From assembly GCF_000350225.1 (NCBI RefSeq), contig NW_005179084.1, positions 69,645 through 125,908 of the forward strand: DNA of 56,264 nucleotides, in the 5' to 3' direction. Below the pieces are notes generated by a model. It made no database searches. It was not told where the DNA came from and was given only the letters and a program-made list of their open reading frames with translations. Shown here piece after piece: positions 40,876-50,886 of this stretch. The DNA is from Chondrus crispus. Its lineage: Eukaryota > Rhodophyta > Florideophyceae > Gigartinales > Gigartinaceae. Each line of letters begins with the position of its first letter. The first letter of the stretch is position 1. Made by a program: the position numbers and the translations under genes.

Positions 40876-43699
40876 CAGAGTAAATTCTCAATACAGTGAA
40901 CTCATTGTAGCGGCCGCCCGATGTCCAAACGTTCACTGTATCAAGAGATTCACTGTGCCAGACAGAGTGTCAGAGATGTTTTTCGAGCCCTGGATGCATC
41001 GTAAATTGCGTCCAGTACGTACAGTACAGAAATGTGTCCTGTTGGATGCCAACGGCCTAAAAGCTCATAAATGATCGTTTCAGGTCACGGGGCATTTATC
41101 GCAATTCATTGAGGTGTTACAGCACTCAATGATAGAAATTTGTTCCGTTCAGATGCTAACTCAATGCTTTTACACGCACGGAACCTCGCCCAGCGCTACG
41201 AAGAAGATCATACGGGACAAAACACTTTGCTATAATAAAAGTCTCATTCCGACTTTTCCCTTTATAACCTTGGTCCACAAACCCACAGTTTACATCTCTG
41301 AGCAGCCCCCTTTTAACTTCCAACACTCTTCGCGAACGCTCAACCCCCTCTGGCGATGCCCGACTCAGCCTCGTCTGACAGCAACTTACGGACACCCCCT
41401 CGCCGACCCGTACCGGCACGTGCTTTGGAATCCCGCTCCACTCGCTCGTGCAGACCGAAAGGGCCACCCAGAACGCAGCTAAATTTGAAGGATAAGCGAG
41501 AGGTGCTCCGGCTCCTGGGTGAAAGAGAAGATGGAACATTTGGCAATCCCAAGATTGACGCTCACTCCAACAAAAAAAGGACAGCTAAAGATTTGGAAGT
41601 AAGATATAACGTCGCAAGAGCAGCCATATCTGCATGGCGTAAGTCCCCAAAAAAGCTTTTAGGCACCTCTCTCAGTAGCCGTTCTTTAAAAAAGCAATCT
41701 TTTTAAAGATGGGCACTTGCCAGAGCTTGAGTCTGCCCTCCTACAGTACTGACAAGAAAGGGTTTTATACATGCGTGGTGAATCTATGTTCCGCCAGCAT
41801 ACGTTGCGCCACGTGGCCAGGAAAATTCGGCACGAGATGATCGAAACGATAAACCGAGACCTTGGTGGTCAGTTGTCCGTGGAAAGGACGAACGAATTGG
41901 AAGGGTTGAGGAAGCGACTTTCTGCTTTAGAGAAAGCAGTGGATGGGTACGTAATTTGTTCAGGCGAAACAACCTCTGCGGCCATGTTGGTGACGGAACA
42001 GCGGGGCACTTTTCCGAGAAAACTGTAAAAACACAACGTTTTATAATGCAGAAGAAGTTGGCATGGGTCTCGATTAATGACCTCTGTAATACAGATTAGG
42101 TAGTAATGCTTTATCGTTCTTTCCCTAAGCGTGCAATGCATTTTGCTGATGGACCTTCGTCGTATGAGAGAGAAAAGGCTCGCCTCACAGCAGTCTTGAC
42201 GGTCTTGGCGGATGACACAAAAGATCCGTTAACTAGAATCGGACGTTACAAAAACCTTGAAAGTTTCCCCCGACACTTCGACGCAATGAAAGATCTAGGG
42301 ATTTTTTACAAGTGTCAAAGAATTCTTGGAACACACCAGGTTGGTGGCAGCAGACAGTGCGAGGATTCAAAACAATGGCTACTTTACAGGGCCGAAGTAT
42401 AACGGCTGTACTGGACAACTGCTCTGCTCACACTGTAGACTACTCGCAGTATAATGAATACGACGTGGTTTTACAGCCCCGAAATCTTACTACACATTTG
42501 CAGCCTGTCGATGCCTCAATTGGGAGGTCTTTTAAGTGCATTTATAGGCGCCTCTTGATTAAGCATTTGCTTGAGTATGTGGACAAGATGATGGAAATAC
42601 CAGAGAGTGACCGGCCTCAACTTAAGATTAACAAAGTTGTTCCAACATACATTGTTGTGAAGCTAATGGCAAAGGCATGGAAGTTGTACCTAAAACTGTT
42701 GTTTTAAACGGATGGTTGTCAACCCATATTTTGGTTCTGCACCAGCATGCTAAGGTCGAGGAGCTTTTAAAGAAAGAGTATGGCAAATTGGAAGCTGCTT
42801 TTAGACCTCAGATTGGCGCTTCTCTGAGCACTGAGAAGGCTTCTGCGATACAAACCGCAATTGGCACCAAAAGAGAGGGCCATGCATGGCTGACCACATT
42901 GTCAACCCAGGTACAAGATACAATGGGAGGAGCTGACATAGATGATGACTTAGAAGTAATAAACCTGGTGGACTGTCCGGTGGACATTAGCGAGGACGCT
43001 TTGGAGATATCGCAGTTGAAGGTAATTGGTGAGTTTAATGACAATGACGTGCTAGCGTTTATGGATATGGAAGACGGGCTGGACACGTGCCAGAAAGTGA
43101 CAAAGCAAAATGCTGTCCAAATTGCTGCTGTAGAAGCATTGGATAGTATGAGAGGGCGGGACGTAGAAGTTGCGCTCTCGGACTCAGAGTGTGAAGCTGA
43201 AAATGAGCCTACACTACAGCCATCAACCTCAAGGCACTTAAAGGCACTTAAGGCTTTTGGAAGGGAGCTGGAATTGATGGTAGCGCACAGGAAGGACTTT
43301 TTTCAGATATAGGGCCCGGGGTTGAAGGATGTTATCGATCTGGAGATACATAGGGTCGGGGAGTTAAAAAAGAAGAGCCGCGTGCAGACAAGCATTGCGT
43401 CCTTTTTTGTGATGGGCAGTCAGAATCAGTAAACAAATGTGATGGAATTAATCTGAAAATTAGTTTGTTTCAAAGACTTTTCGGCGATTGAACACATAAA
43501 TGCCTGCTTCATACAGTGAAATTTGGCCATTTTGGGTTCACTGTATCATATTTGTTCACTTTAGCGGCACATGTCACAGTAAAAAACCTGTTATTTCAAT
43601 CCCAGAATCGCAAAGGTGGCGGGCGTTGGAAATGGTAAAGTTCACTGTATCGCAAGAGTTCACTGCATGGGGGTGTCACTGTACCGAGAATTTACTCTG
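40876..43699 (+). mobile_element. Pogo/Tigger-type element nested in the Harbinger transposase
   Basis: Bounded by TA at 40874-40875 and 43700-43701. Inverted ends: CAGAGTAAATTCTCAATACA on the left and, read inward, CAGAGTAAATTCTCGGTACA on the right, followed by CAGTGA in both. Subterminal regions repeat TTCACTGTATC in both orientations (40931, 43543, 43645). The TA duplication and terminal CAG are those of the Tc1/mariner-pogo superfamily. Removing the element and one TA restores the host reading frame precisely. Confidence 0.9.
41356..43312 (+). pseudogene. Pogo/Tigger transposase pseudogene (CENP-B/DDE_1 type)
   Basis: Pieces in order: a helix-turn-helix region, TAKDLEVRYNVARAAISAWR (about 41585); a CENP-B-like segment LPELESALLQY then a TGA near 41750, then HTLRHVARKIRHEM; after a poorly readable stretch, RIGRYKNLESFPRHFDAMKD (42237-42296); and the DDE_1 core ITAVLDNCSAHTVDYSQYNE with NLTTHLQPVDASIGRSFKCI (42402-42545). 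A further frame change near 42690 leads into an open acidic C-terminal block (42677-43312, DDDLEVINLVDCPVDI). Frameshifts and stops make it non-functional. Confidence 0.75.
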
Positions 43700-44701
43700 T
43701 AGTCCCCTTCTTAAGGTCATCTGTGCAATGTATCAGCTTTCATATGGGATACCAGCTGATCTTGCCGATGACCTGTTTGACGTTTCAGAGACGACTGCTT
43801 CTCTCTCCTTGGCAGCTTTCTGTTCGGCGGTGGTTGATGGTTTTAGGTCGGAGTATTTGCGACAACCTACTCAGGGGGATCTGGAACGAATAGAGTGAAG
43901 GTTTGCAGCGGTCGGCTTTCCAGGGTGTATTGGTTGCCTCGACTGCGCGGGGTGGGACCGGAAAAATTGTCCGAAAGCGTTGCAGGGAGCAATAATAGGG
44001 AAAGATAGAACGCCAACTCTGAGTATGGAGGTAATATGCGATCTGGATCTCCGAGTGTGGTCGTTTCAGTTTGGTCTACCAGGAGTTTTAAATGACCTCA
44101 ACATACTTGAGGTGAGCGACCACTTCTCGCAAGTTCTCAATGGTCGCTTTCCACCGGTTGAACCGTCATACAGCATAGAAGGTAAGGTGTTCAACTGGTA
44201 CTATTTGACGGACGGGATCTATCCGTGCTGGAAGATATTTGTCAAGAGTCTGTCAACCCCGTCGTCTAGAAAGGTGATATTGTACTGCAAGCTTCAGGAA
44301 GGTGTGAGAAAGTGTGTCAAACGTGTTTTTGGGGTGTTGTTCAGACGCTTTAAGATTCTTTATTTTGCTTGCGAGCTGTGCAGTGTGGAGAGAATGATGA
44401 CTATTGCCGAAACGGCAGTGATTCTCCATAATCAAATTGTTGAAGCTCGACGGGACTCGTACTGCAGCGATGGTGCTGGTGGACTCAGCGCAAATTACAA
44501 ACTGGATGAGGACGAAACAGACATCGCGATAGAAATTGTTGATGCAATGAGTACCCTAGAAACAGTGTCACGTGCTTCAGAAGGCATCAAGGTGAAAGGG
44601 TTCCATCGCATGCTCGTAGCAGCACTCATAGCACATGTGCGGAGCTTTCACAGCTCAAGTTAGAAGTTATTTGGATATTGTGCAGCCCGATCCCCCATGC
44701 C

Positions 44702-45556
44702 ATGAACCCCGTCGCCTCCTTACGTCTTTCAACTCATGACGAGGGCGTCGCACAAATGGCGTTCTCTCCCGTCGCCCTCAACTGGTTCGCCCTGGCCTTC
44801 CCCCTTTCTCAGCAACGTGCTCGTCTTCCCGACGTTCCCGCCACCGCCTCCCGCCCCGGTGACTAAGAAGCAAGCCTCCGCCGACCTAGTCAAGCGCGTC
44901 TCCCCTTACTCCACACGCCAAGTCCTCGCCTCTTACTTCTGCGCCTACTCACGCCACATTCTCAGCCGCTTCCTGCGTGACCCCAGCTCCCCGGCGAGCT
45001 CGACTTCCAACATCGCACCGCCGACATCTGCCTGGAAGCCCACTTCGTCCCCGACCTGCACACAAGCTCCCTCGTAGAGTTCCGCCAGTACCCTGCCGCC
45101 AACGCCCTCGTTTGCCTCGCCCAGGCTTCGTCGCCCACTGAAGGCATCGTCATCTCGCCACCCTTGCATATGTGGCGCGTTTACTCTGCCCACTCGCGTG
45201 GTGCCGCATCAGGCGTGCCCGGTGCCGGTGCCGCCGGCACCGGCGCCGCCCCCGGCACGGGCAGTGCCACTGCCTCGCTCGAGAGCGCGCACATGGGCAC
45301 AACGCCCTGGCAGCTCTCGTGGCACCAATTTCGCGACAATTACCTGGCGCTGTTCCCGACGGGCGCGCTGACGGCGACCGTGGCAGCAGAGCGCGGGCCG
45401 TCCGTGGCGACGTTTAAGAACGAGGCCATCCCCGTCTCGTACAACGACCCATACTCCATGAACTTATCGCACCGCCAGTCGCAGAGCAGCTTGGGGGCGA
45501 CGACGCGCCGCATCGCGCCCAAGCGAGTGCTGCCAAGCCCGCCGTCGTTGAACTAG
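44702..45556 (+). pseudogene. GC-rich gene or gene remnant of unknown function, two frame changes
   Basis: The plus strand encodes one coherent protein if two C-runs are read with one base fewer (44800-44804) and one base more (44989-44992). It starts MNPVASLRLSTHDEGVAQMA, passes through YSTRQVLASYFCAYSRHILS, then LDFQHRTADICLEAHFVPDL and FRQYPAANALVCLAQASSPT, and ends with a Gly/Ala-rich linker, TPWQLSWHQFRDNYLALFPT and RRIAPKRVLPSPPSLN. GC content rises sharply here against the flanking transposons, as expected for a host gene. I recognise no family. It begins only 39 bp after the Harbinger frame ends, so its 5' part may be lost. The frame changes may be mutations or assembly errors in homopolymers. 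Confidence 0.5.
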
Positions 45557-46304
45557 TTGTTGCCGCCCTGTTGCGCCGGTTTGCGTGCCTGCGCGCCCGC
45601 GCGTGTGTGGGGATTTCTTTTCACTCGTCCTGTGTTTTTCTCCCGCCTCTTCTCGCCCCCGTACGACGCTTCCGTTTCTGCCCGGATCTTGGCCGATGGC
45701 GGCGGCGCAAGGTCGCGGAAACTTTGGAATGTGGCATAATTTGTTTTTAAATCCCACCCCCCTCCCCTCCGACTCCCGGTATGACACGCGCGGCGGCAGG
45801 AGGAACACAGTGTGCGCGAGGTGTGAGAGGGGCAGTGTCAGGGGGGCGGTGCAGGAAGGGCAGTGTGAGAAAGGCCGTGTGAGAAGGACGTTGTTAGAAG
45901 GGCGGTACGGGAAAGGCGGTGTGAGAAAGGAGGTGTGAGAAAGGCGGTGTGAGAAAGGCGGTGTGAGAAGAGAGGCCGAGACATGCGCGTCGCATATGTG
46001 CGCGCGGGCACAGGCGCGCCCGCTCGTTTCTGCGACACGGCCGCCCGTCCAAATCAACGGTTTTTGCGGCCTTACTGTATCCGCCCCCTGTCCTGCCGGT
46101 CACTCCTCCCAAATACGAAAACAACTTCCATTTCACATCCAGCCCTCTTTTACAACTCACTGCATCTCGTACCTCTCGTCCACTACATCTCGTCCACTTC
46201 CACTTCTTCCTCCTCTGCCTCCTCTTCTCCTCCGCTTCCTCCTCCACTTCCTCCTCCACTTCTTCCTGTTCCCCTCTCCCTCATCTCTCACTCTCGCATC
46301 TGCA
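45557..46304. other. GC-rich region with minisatellite and pyrimidine tract
   Basis: It holds the 3' end of the preceding gene remnant, the 15 bp minisatellite (45831-45975) and a C/T-rich tract (about 46190-46300) directly before the small ORF at 46305. No other gene is supported. Confidence 0.5.
45831..45975. repeat. 15 bp minisatellite
   Basis: About ten imperfect units with consensus GGCGGTGTGAGAAAG; the right-hand units (about 45911-45969) are nearly identical, the left-hand ones diverged. Confidence 0.85.
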
Positions 46305-46466
46305 ATGATTTACGACGTGCCCTACTCCGCCGCACGCCGCCCTAGCATTAGCGGCAGCGCCGTTCCGAACCTCCACGACACGCCATTCTCCGACTCCCGA
46401 CGCCCTAGCAAAGCAGGACGAAGACCGAAATTTACGGCCTCAACAATTCCTACACAGCTTCACTAG
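46305..46466 (+). CDS. Small ORF after a pyrimidine tract, unknown or truncated gene
   Basis: A 53-codon frame starts at ATG 46305 (MIYDVPYSAARRPSISGSAV) and contains a loosely repeated motif: YSAARRPSISGSAVPN and FSDSRRPSKAGRRPK. It follows a long C/T-rich tract that would suit a promoter or 5' UTR of a host gene. The frame may be the first exon of a longer gene, or a gene whose 3' part was lost; no good splice donor is seen. No family recognised. Confidence 0.35.
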   Translation: MIYDVPYSAARRPSISGSAVPNLHDTPFSDSRRPSKAGRRPKFTASTIPTQLH

Positions 46467-47272
46467 CAGGAGAATATCGGGGACTGTTCGGTACATTAAC
46501 TTTCATTGAAAGAGTTGTGGTGTCAATCTCTCACTGATCCTGTAATTCAATCTGGGAGAGTGCTCTCCTTTGAGCCGCTATCAAAAATCTCTTTCACAGG
46601 GAGGGATCAGTACCTTCCATTGAAAAAAGATTCATCAACGCGCTTTCTCGTTCAACTTTAACTAATTCTTCCGCTATTTTGTTTCGTTTCCGCGATGCCT
46701 CTGCAAGGTGTGGTACAACCGTAGGGACGCTAAACCGTAAACGGAAAAAGACAGGCTGTACCTAAAATGAGGGAGCTTGGGGGACCGCTACACTGAAGCG
46801 TCAGGTAGAATAATCCGGAACAGTAGGAAGCACAGGACAAGGGAGGTACACCGCACTGGACACGCGCAGTCGTACTAGGGTGTAGAGCAGTACGACCGGT
46901 GGCGAGCTGGAAACCTGAGGGACTTACTTAACCGTACGGTAAAGGACTAGGGTAGGAAGTAAGGGGAGGCGTGCTTGCCTCGGTTAACCTCCAGCCCGGT
47001 GCCCCCTATCTTATACCCCCTAGTAGGGCGGTGTCACCGGACGGACTACAGTAGCTGTACATACTGTAGCCAGCTTACTGTAGCTTACGGTAACTAAAAA
47101 TGACTACTGTAGTAACCCACCGATCGGTCGCGCACCACGTGTACACCTGCACTAGCTGGTGCCACTAACTACACGTGGACTCCCACGTGGCCACATCTAC
47201 ACGTGCTGGCCACGTATGCACCGTATCGGTTAACATCTTACTACTGTACTTGGCGAGGCCTCTGGCGCCCGC
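46467..47272. other. Intergenic DNA rich in TACTGTA and ACGTG words
   Basis: No gene. From about 47030 to 47280 it is dense in CTACTGTAG/TACAGTAG and CACGTG/ACGTGTAC words, much like the insertion at 18785-19576 and the Copia LTR U3. It may be a decayed LTR, but ends and target duplications could not be found. Confidence 0.4.
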
Positions 47273-48155
47273 CTAGTACAGTAGCGCCACTTGGCAATTG
47301 TACCACACATGGGCGTGAATTCCATCAGACTCGTGGGCGATTGCTGCGATACGTTTCGCCATTTCGGGAGCAGTCTGAGATTTCTTCACGTCAACACGGC
47401 GCTTCACGTCAGACTGTTTCAGCTCCACTTCTGCAACCCTATTTTGACTCGTAGATCGCGAGGGTGAGTTTGAATCTTGTACATCCAAATCCGGTTCCTG
47501 CCCGCCAACTGTACTCCATGAATGCCTTCCACTGATTGTGTCAACTCCTCTACAACCTCAGATGCTCGCCGAGATTTAAATTTGGACACACAAATCAATT
47601 GCCAAGTGTGAGTCGTCCGAATATAGTGCAGACACTGAGTAAATGCAAACGGCAGGCCCACACCAAGCGTTGTGTCACTGATATAGGAGTACAAATCTCC
47701 CACTGTTGCGTCTCCGTTATACACTGCGGTAGCGGCCCGAAAAATGTCGTCATCACCCAGTAATCTTGTGAGATTCTTGGGGCTGATAGGCGCAATTATG
47801 CTCTCCATTTTCAGGCATTCAAATCGCACCTTCTTGTAGCGTTGTACTATAGCTTCACCTGTACGGTCAACTGAAGAAAAGGGCACTCTGAAGTGTGTTG
47901 CTTGATTTTGGTGAACGCATCATAGACCTCTGCTGCGAACTTGTCCTTCTTTTTCCCGTTCCTACGTGTGCTATCCCCTGAGGACTTGATAAAGGCTTTG
48001 CAAGCAGCAACACTTTCGTCATCCGTCCATCCCCTTTCCGGCCCCCATAGTTGCGTGCTTAACTCTTTGAGAAACCGACGCAGGGAAGTCATACTTGTGT
48101 GGACTGCGGATGTACTTTTGTGCTTTGAAGTTTCGGTGTTATTGTTTCCCGCCAT
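47273..48155 (-). pseudogene. MYB/SANT-like Harbinger accessory protein, frameshifted
   Basis: The minus-strand ATG at 48155 begins MAGNNNTETSKHKSTSAV. The SANT-like core follows: RGWTDDESVAACKAFIKSSG then KKKDKFAAEVYDAFTKIKQH. Near 47880 the frame shifts and continues as SSVDRTGEAIVQRYKKVRFE and CLKMESIIAPISPKNLTRLL, GDATVGDLYSYISDTTLGVG. A second frame change near 47470 leads into a basic helical tail, RVAEVELKQSDVKRRVDVKK to PEMAKRIAAIAHE, which resembles the C-terminal coiled part of NAM-associated/MYB-like proteins of Harbinger elements. No transposase is next to it, so it would be a fragment of another Harbinger copy. Confidence 0.45.
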
Positions 48156-48231
48156 TTCGTGTCCAGTGTTGGACCAATGGAAGTGGTACAACAATGTTAC
48201 TTCGGCTCGGATGTTGAATTGGATCCTAGAA

Positions 48232-48266
48232 AACAGGGTCCAAATATCCTGCATTTGGACCCTGTT
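48232..48266. repeat. 14 bp stem hairpin
   Basis: AACAGGGTCCAAAT and ATTTGGACCCTGTT pair perfectly around a 7-base loop (ATCCTGC). It lies 80 bp upstream of the MYB-like pseudogene start. Confidence 0.8.
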
Positions 48267-49386
48267 CCGAAAAAATCTAATCCAAGTTCCAAACCAAATT
48301 AGATTGAACTGCATGAGTGGGGAGCGAATTTTTCATATCCTGGTTCCAAGACTAAAATTTGCATTGGACCTGCAAATTTTGTGCGAGTGGAGAACCTCTA
48401 AGAAATACTAATACACAACATGCATAGATTTTTGAGTATTGGGCAGTCATTCTGTTTGTCCAGAAAGCCGCAAAATCTAAATAGATTTTAGAAAATCCAA
48501 AGGAGATCCTTGATGGAAGCTTTGCACAGGTGCTGCATAAAGTTCAAAAGATGCAGGAAATGTTTCTGCATAAAGGACTAAATCTTGGAGAAATTAAGAA
48601 GTGCGATTGAAATGACGCGTATTGGCTACTGAGGAGAGTAGAAACAAGTCAGTAGACGCGGCGTCAAAGAAGTATTTTTAGCTGGCTTGTATTTGAAGTT
48701 GAAAGATGGAGGCTTTTAGCCGAGGGTATAACCTCATACCGGAAAGAGAACCCAGCCCTTCGTGGATACTGCAAGCTGCAGTATCATTTATCTGAGAGAG
48801 AGAATCTTTTTGTGTTCCTCAATTCCGAGTGAGGGAACTAGCCCTCATAGGCGCAGGTAGAACCCACGCCATTTACAATGGTGGAAAATAATGTAGGCCG
48901 GCGGTCAGCACAATGCGTCGAAGGCAACAGATATTACTGCAAACTGGGGTCAAAATCACCTCTTTCATCTGTAGACGTCTCGACTAATGATGGCATCGGA
49001 AAACTGCAAACGGGAGGTGAAGCCTTGGAACTGCAGCCATGCTGTTGAAAAGTTGTCACTCCAGACCAAAACCTTCATACTTTGGTCGTTACGGATAAAC
49101 ATTGTTTGAATTTACCACTTGTACTGAGCCCAAGCGATTGCTAAGGTCACTGCGGGGATTCTGTGCTTATACATTACGTGTAAAAAGACTCATGATTTTT
49201 TTCACCTTCTCATAACCCCTTTGAACGGAGGCGCGACTGCAGTGTTGTGCAAACAAACTTGCACTTACCCTTCAAGGGTAGAGGCTGTGAGATTTTTTCC
49301 GATGTGACTACGAAGCGTCGGGCCCATGAATCATGGGCCATGATGCATGCAAAGGTGGTGACCATTCTGATCTGATTTCTGTAGTA
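48267..49386. other. Intergenic DNA, no supported gene
   Basis: AT-rich; frames are short on both strands. Nothing recognised. Confidence 0.45.
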
Positions 49387-50206
49387 CAGGGGGGGCCTCC
49401 GTAATAGTGCGCTCTTTGTTAGTACATTTACGTCAATAGTGCGCTTTTCAGGCCATGTCACCGATTCTGAAACGTGTACAACTGTACGCTTGATATGCCA
49501 GCAATGCAGCTGTAGCGCGCCTTAGAGCTTGTTCCCCGAGAAGACATCTGCGGTATCAGCCACCACCGGCATCCTTATCTGCACTGCCGTGCTCATCATC
49601 ATGGCAAACGTGAGCTCATCGAAACCGAAGGCACAGCGCAAAAGATTAACGTTGGCACAGAAAGGAAAAGTCCTTGAATCTCTTGAGAATGGGGAAACAG
49701 TTTATGGAGTTGCTGCATCTTTTGGTTGCAGTGTGCGCCTTGTGCAGAAGATTAGAACTGAATCGGCGTTAGTTCAAAGAAAAATGCAAGGGCATAGCCA
49801 CAACATGCAGCTGAAAACCTTTCCAGCTGCGCGGTTCCCAGACATTGACCGTTCGCTGTTCGACTTTGTTCACATTGCTCGAGCAGCGAAACTGCCGATC
49901 TCTGCTGCCACACTGCAGCAACGTGCCTTACGGATCCGAGACAAAATGCTCCAGCAACAGTTACCTCATGATCAGCACAGTAGACTGCAAAATTCACAGG
50001 GGCAGGTCAGGGTTTGCGCCGTGCGAAACGTGCACTTTTTGATGCTTATTACGACCAGAATAGAAAGATGAACCGCCAGACGCTCATTGCAGAGCATTTC
50101 ATGTCGTACAGTAAATGAGCTTTGCTGTTGCTTCTTTAGTGCATGACGTCAGTAGTGCGTTTTGTGAGGCCTGGCACAGGGGTGCACTATTACGGGGGGT
50201 CTACTG
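49387..50206 (+). mobile_element. 820 bp pogo-type element with DNA-binding ORF only
   Basis: Flanked by TA (49385-49386 and 50207-50208). Left end CAGGGGGGGCCTCCGTAATA; right end read inward CAGTAGACCCCCCGTAATAG; both continue with AGTGC. A further related pair, CGTCAATAGTGCGCTTTT near 49431 and its partner near 50147, gives subterminal inverted repeats. The interior encodes an HTH protein (49601-50071) but no DDE domain, so it needs transposase from elsewhere. Its ends differ from the pogo element at 40876. Confidence 0.8.
49601..50071 (+). CDS. CENP-B/Psq-type HTH protein of a pogo element (truncated transposase)
   Basis: 156 residues from ATG 49601. The N-terminal basic region KRLTLAQKGKVLESLENGET and GVAASFGCSVRLVQKIRTES form the first helix-turn-helix of pogo transposases; PDIDRSLFDFVHIARAAKLP with LPISAATLQQRALRIRDKML matches the second, CENP-B-type HTH. 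The protein then runs out of frame. After the stop, another frame gives YDQNRKMNRQTLIAEHFMSY, like a transposase C-terminal tail, so the DDE domain seems to have been deleted internally. A DNA-binding-only protein could repress related elements; this is inference. Confidence 0.65.
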   Translation: MANVSSSKPKAQRKRLTLAQKGKVLESLENGETVYGVAASFGCSVRLVQKIRTESALVQRKMQGHSHNMQLKTFPAARFPDIDRSLFDFVHIARAAKLPISAATLQQRALRIRDKMLQQQLPHDQHSRLQNSQGQVRVCAVRNVHFLMLITTRIER

Positions 50207-50421
50207 TAACAGACTCTCACTATCATGTAAGGGTAAGCTCAATTGGTAATTCAGGTTTTTTTGACTTCTCTGGATTTACAAAAGATATGCGTCTGTTCAA
50301 ACCGGGTTGTGCATATAGGACTGACCACCGCGCAAGAAGCGGGCCTCACGGGCATTCGCTCCAGGCCGGTAAGATACACGCACCCGCCAAACTCAAGACT
50401 TCCACAAAAATTTGCGAAACC

Positions 50422-50886
50422 ATGAGAGGCCTTTCCCTAGCTCTCCTTCTGGTTTGTAGCCTTGCAATCGCTTCGGCATGCAGCTGTCCAGATATCACGT
50501 TTCAGGAGAGGTATGGTTTCACGAAATCGCTTGTCAGGGCAAGGGCAGTTTCAGTGAGACGTTTCATAGCCTCAACTCCATTCCCGGGGGTAGTCACGTT
50601 CATTTTCAAGCTCCGTCTGATGAGGGTATTCAAGGGCTGTGCCCCACAGAAGTTCTTCTACGCAACGACAATGTTGGATGGCGGGACTTGCTCTTCGGTT
50701 CTTACTAAAGGAGACACATACTTGATTCAGTTGCCTGTAGAGGTCGAAAACGAACCTTCCTCGGCTGCAAACCCATACAAGTTTTACGGATGCAACAGTG
50801 CAAATGCGTGGAAGTATATCCCAAAGATTGAACGCCGTTTCTACAGGAAGCAAAGCGTGAAACCCGAAAACCAGTGTATGGCTTGA
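50422..50886 (+). CDS. Secreted TIMP/netrin-like (NTR) domain protein
   Basis: 154 residues from ATG 50422. A signal peptide is clear (MRGLSLALLLVCSLAIASA), predicted to be cut just before CSCPD, so the mature protein starts with Cys-x-Cys, the N-terminal feature of TIMP proteins, where the first Cys chelates the metalloprotease zinc. Other family-like parts are LVRARAV, KLRLMRVFKGCAP, GGTCSSVLTKGDTYLIQLP and FYGCNSANAW. The mature part has six Cys, enough for three disulfides as in the TIMP N-domain; no C-terminal TIMP subdomain is present. Metalloprotease inhibition, for example in the cell wall or matrix, is inferred. The frame is open upstream to 50143 but the signal peptide decides the start. 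A pogo element ends 215 bp upstream. Confidence 0.75.
   Translation: MRGLSLALLLVCSLAIASACSCPDITFQERYGFTKSLVRARAVSVRRFIASTPFPGVVTFIFKLRLMRVFKGCAPQKFFYATTMLDGGTCSSVLTKGDTYLIQLPVEVENEPSSAANPYKFYGCNSANAWKYIPKIERRFYRKQSVKPENQCMA

Larger units (their letters stand above)
40677..44663 (+). pseudogene. PIF/Harbinger transposase, split by a pogo insertion
   Basis: The 5' part (40677-40873) reads ESAFKRRFRMPRDVFNRILE, the N-terminal motif of Harbinger (ALP1-like) transposases. After the 2824 bp insertion at 40876-43699 the frame resumes exactly at the TA target: SPLLKVICAMYQLSYGIPAD. It then gives the DDE domain: FAAVGFPGCIGCLDCAGWDR (first Asp), VICDLDLRVWSFQFGLPGVL then NDLNILEVSD (second Asp), YYLTDGIYPCW, and the closing VILHNQIVEARRDSY. 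One TGA (43896-43898) replaces a residue before RFAAVGF where the family usually has Trp, and a stop precedes the 40677 ATG. The rest of the 3' frame is open to 44663, so decay is modest. Confidence 0.85.

Noticed and set aside
23330..43898. TGA read as tryptophan in the transposons
   Set aside because: The stops coincide with frameshifts and deletions in the same elements, and the intact host genes and the intact Copia ORF use TGA only as a stop or not at all.
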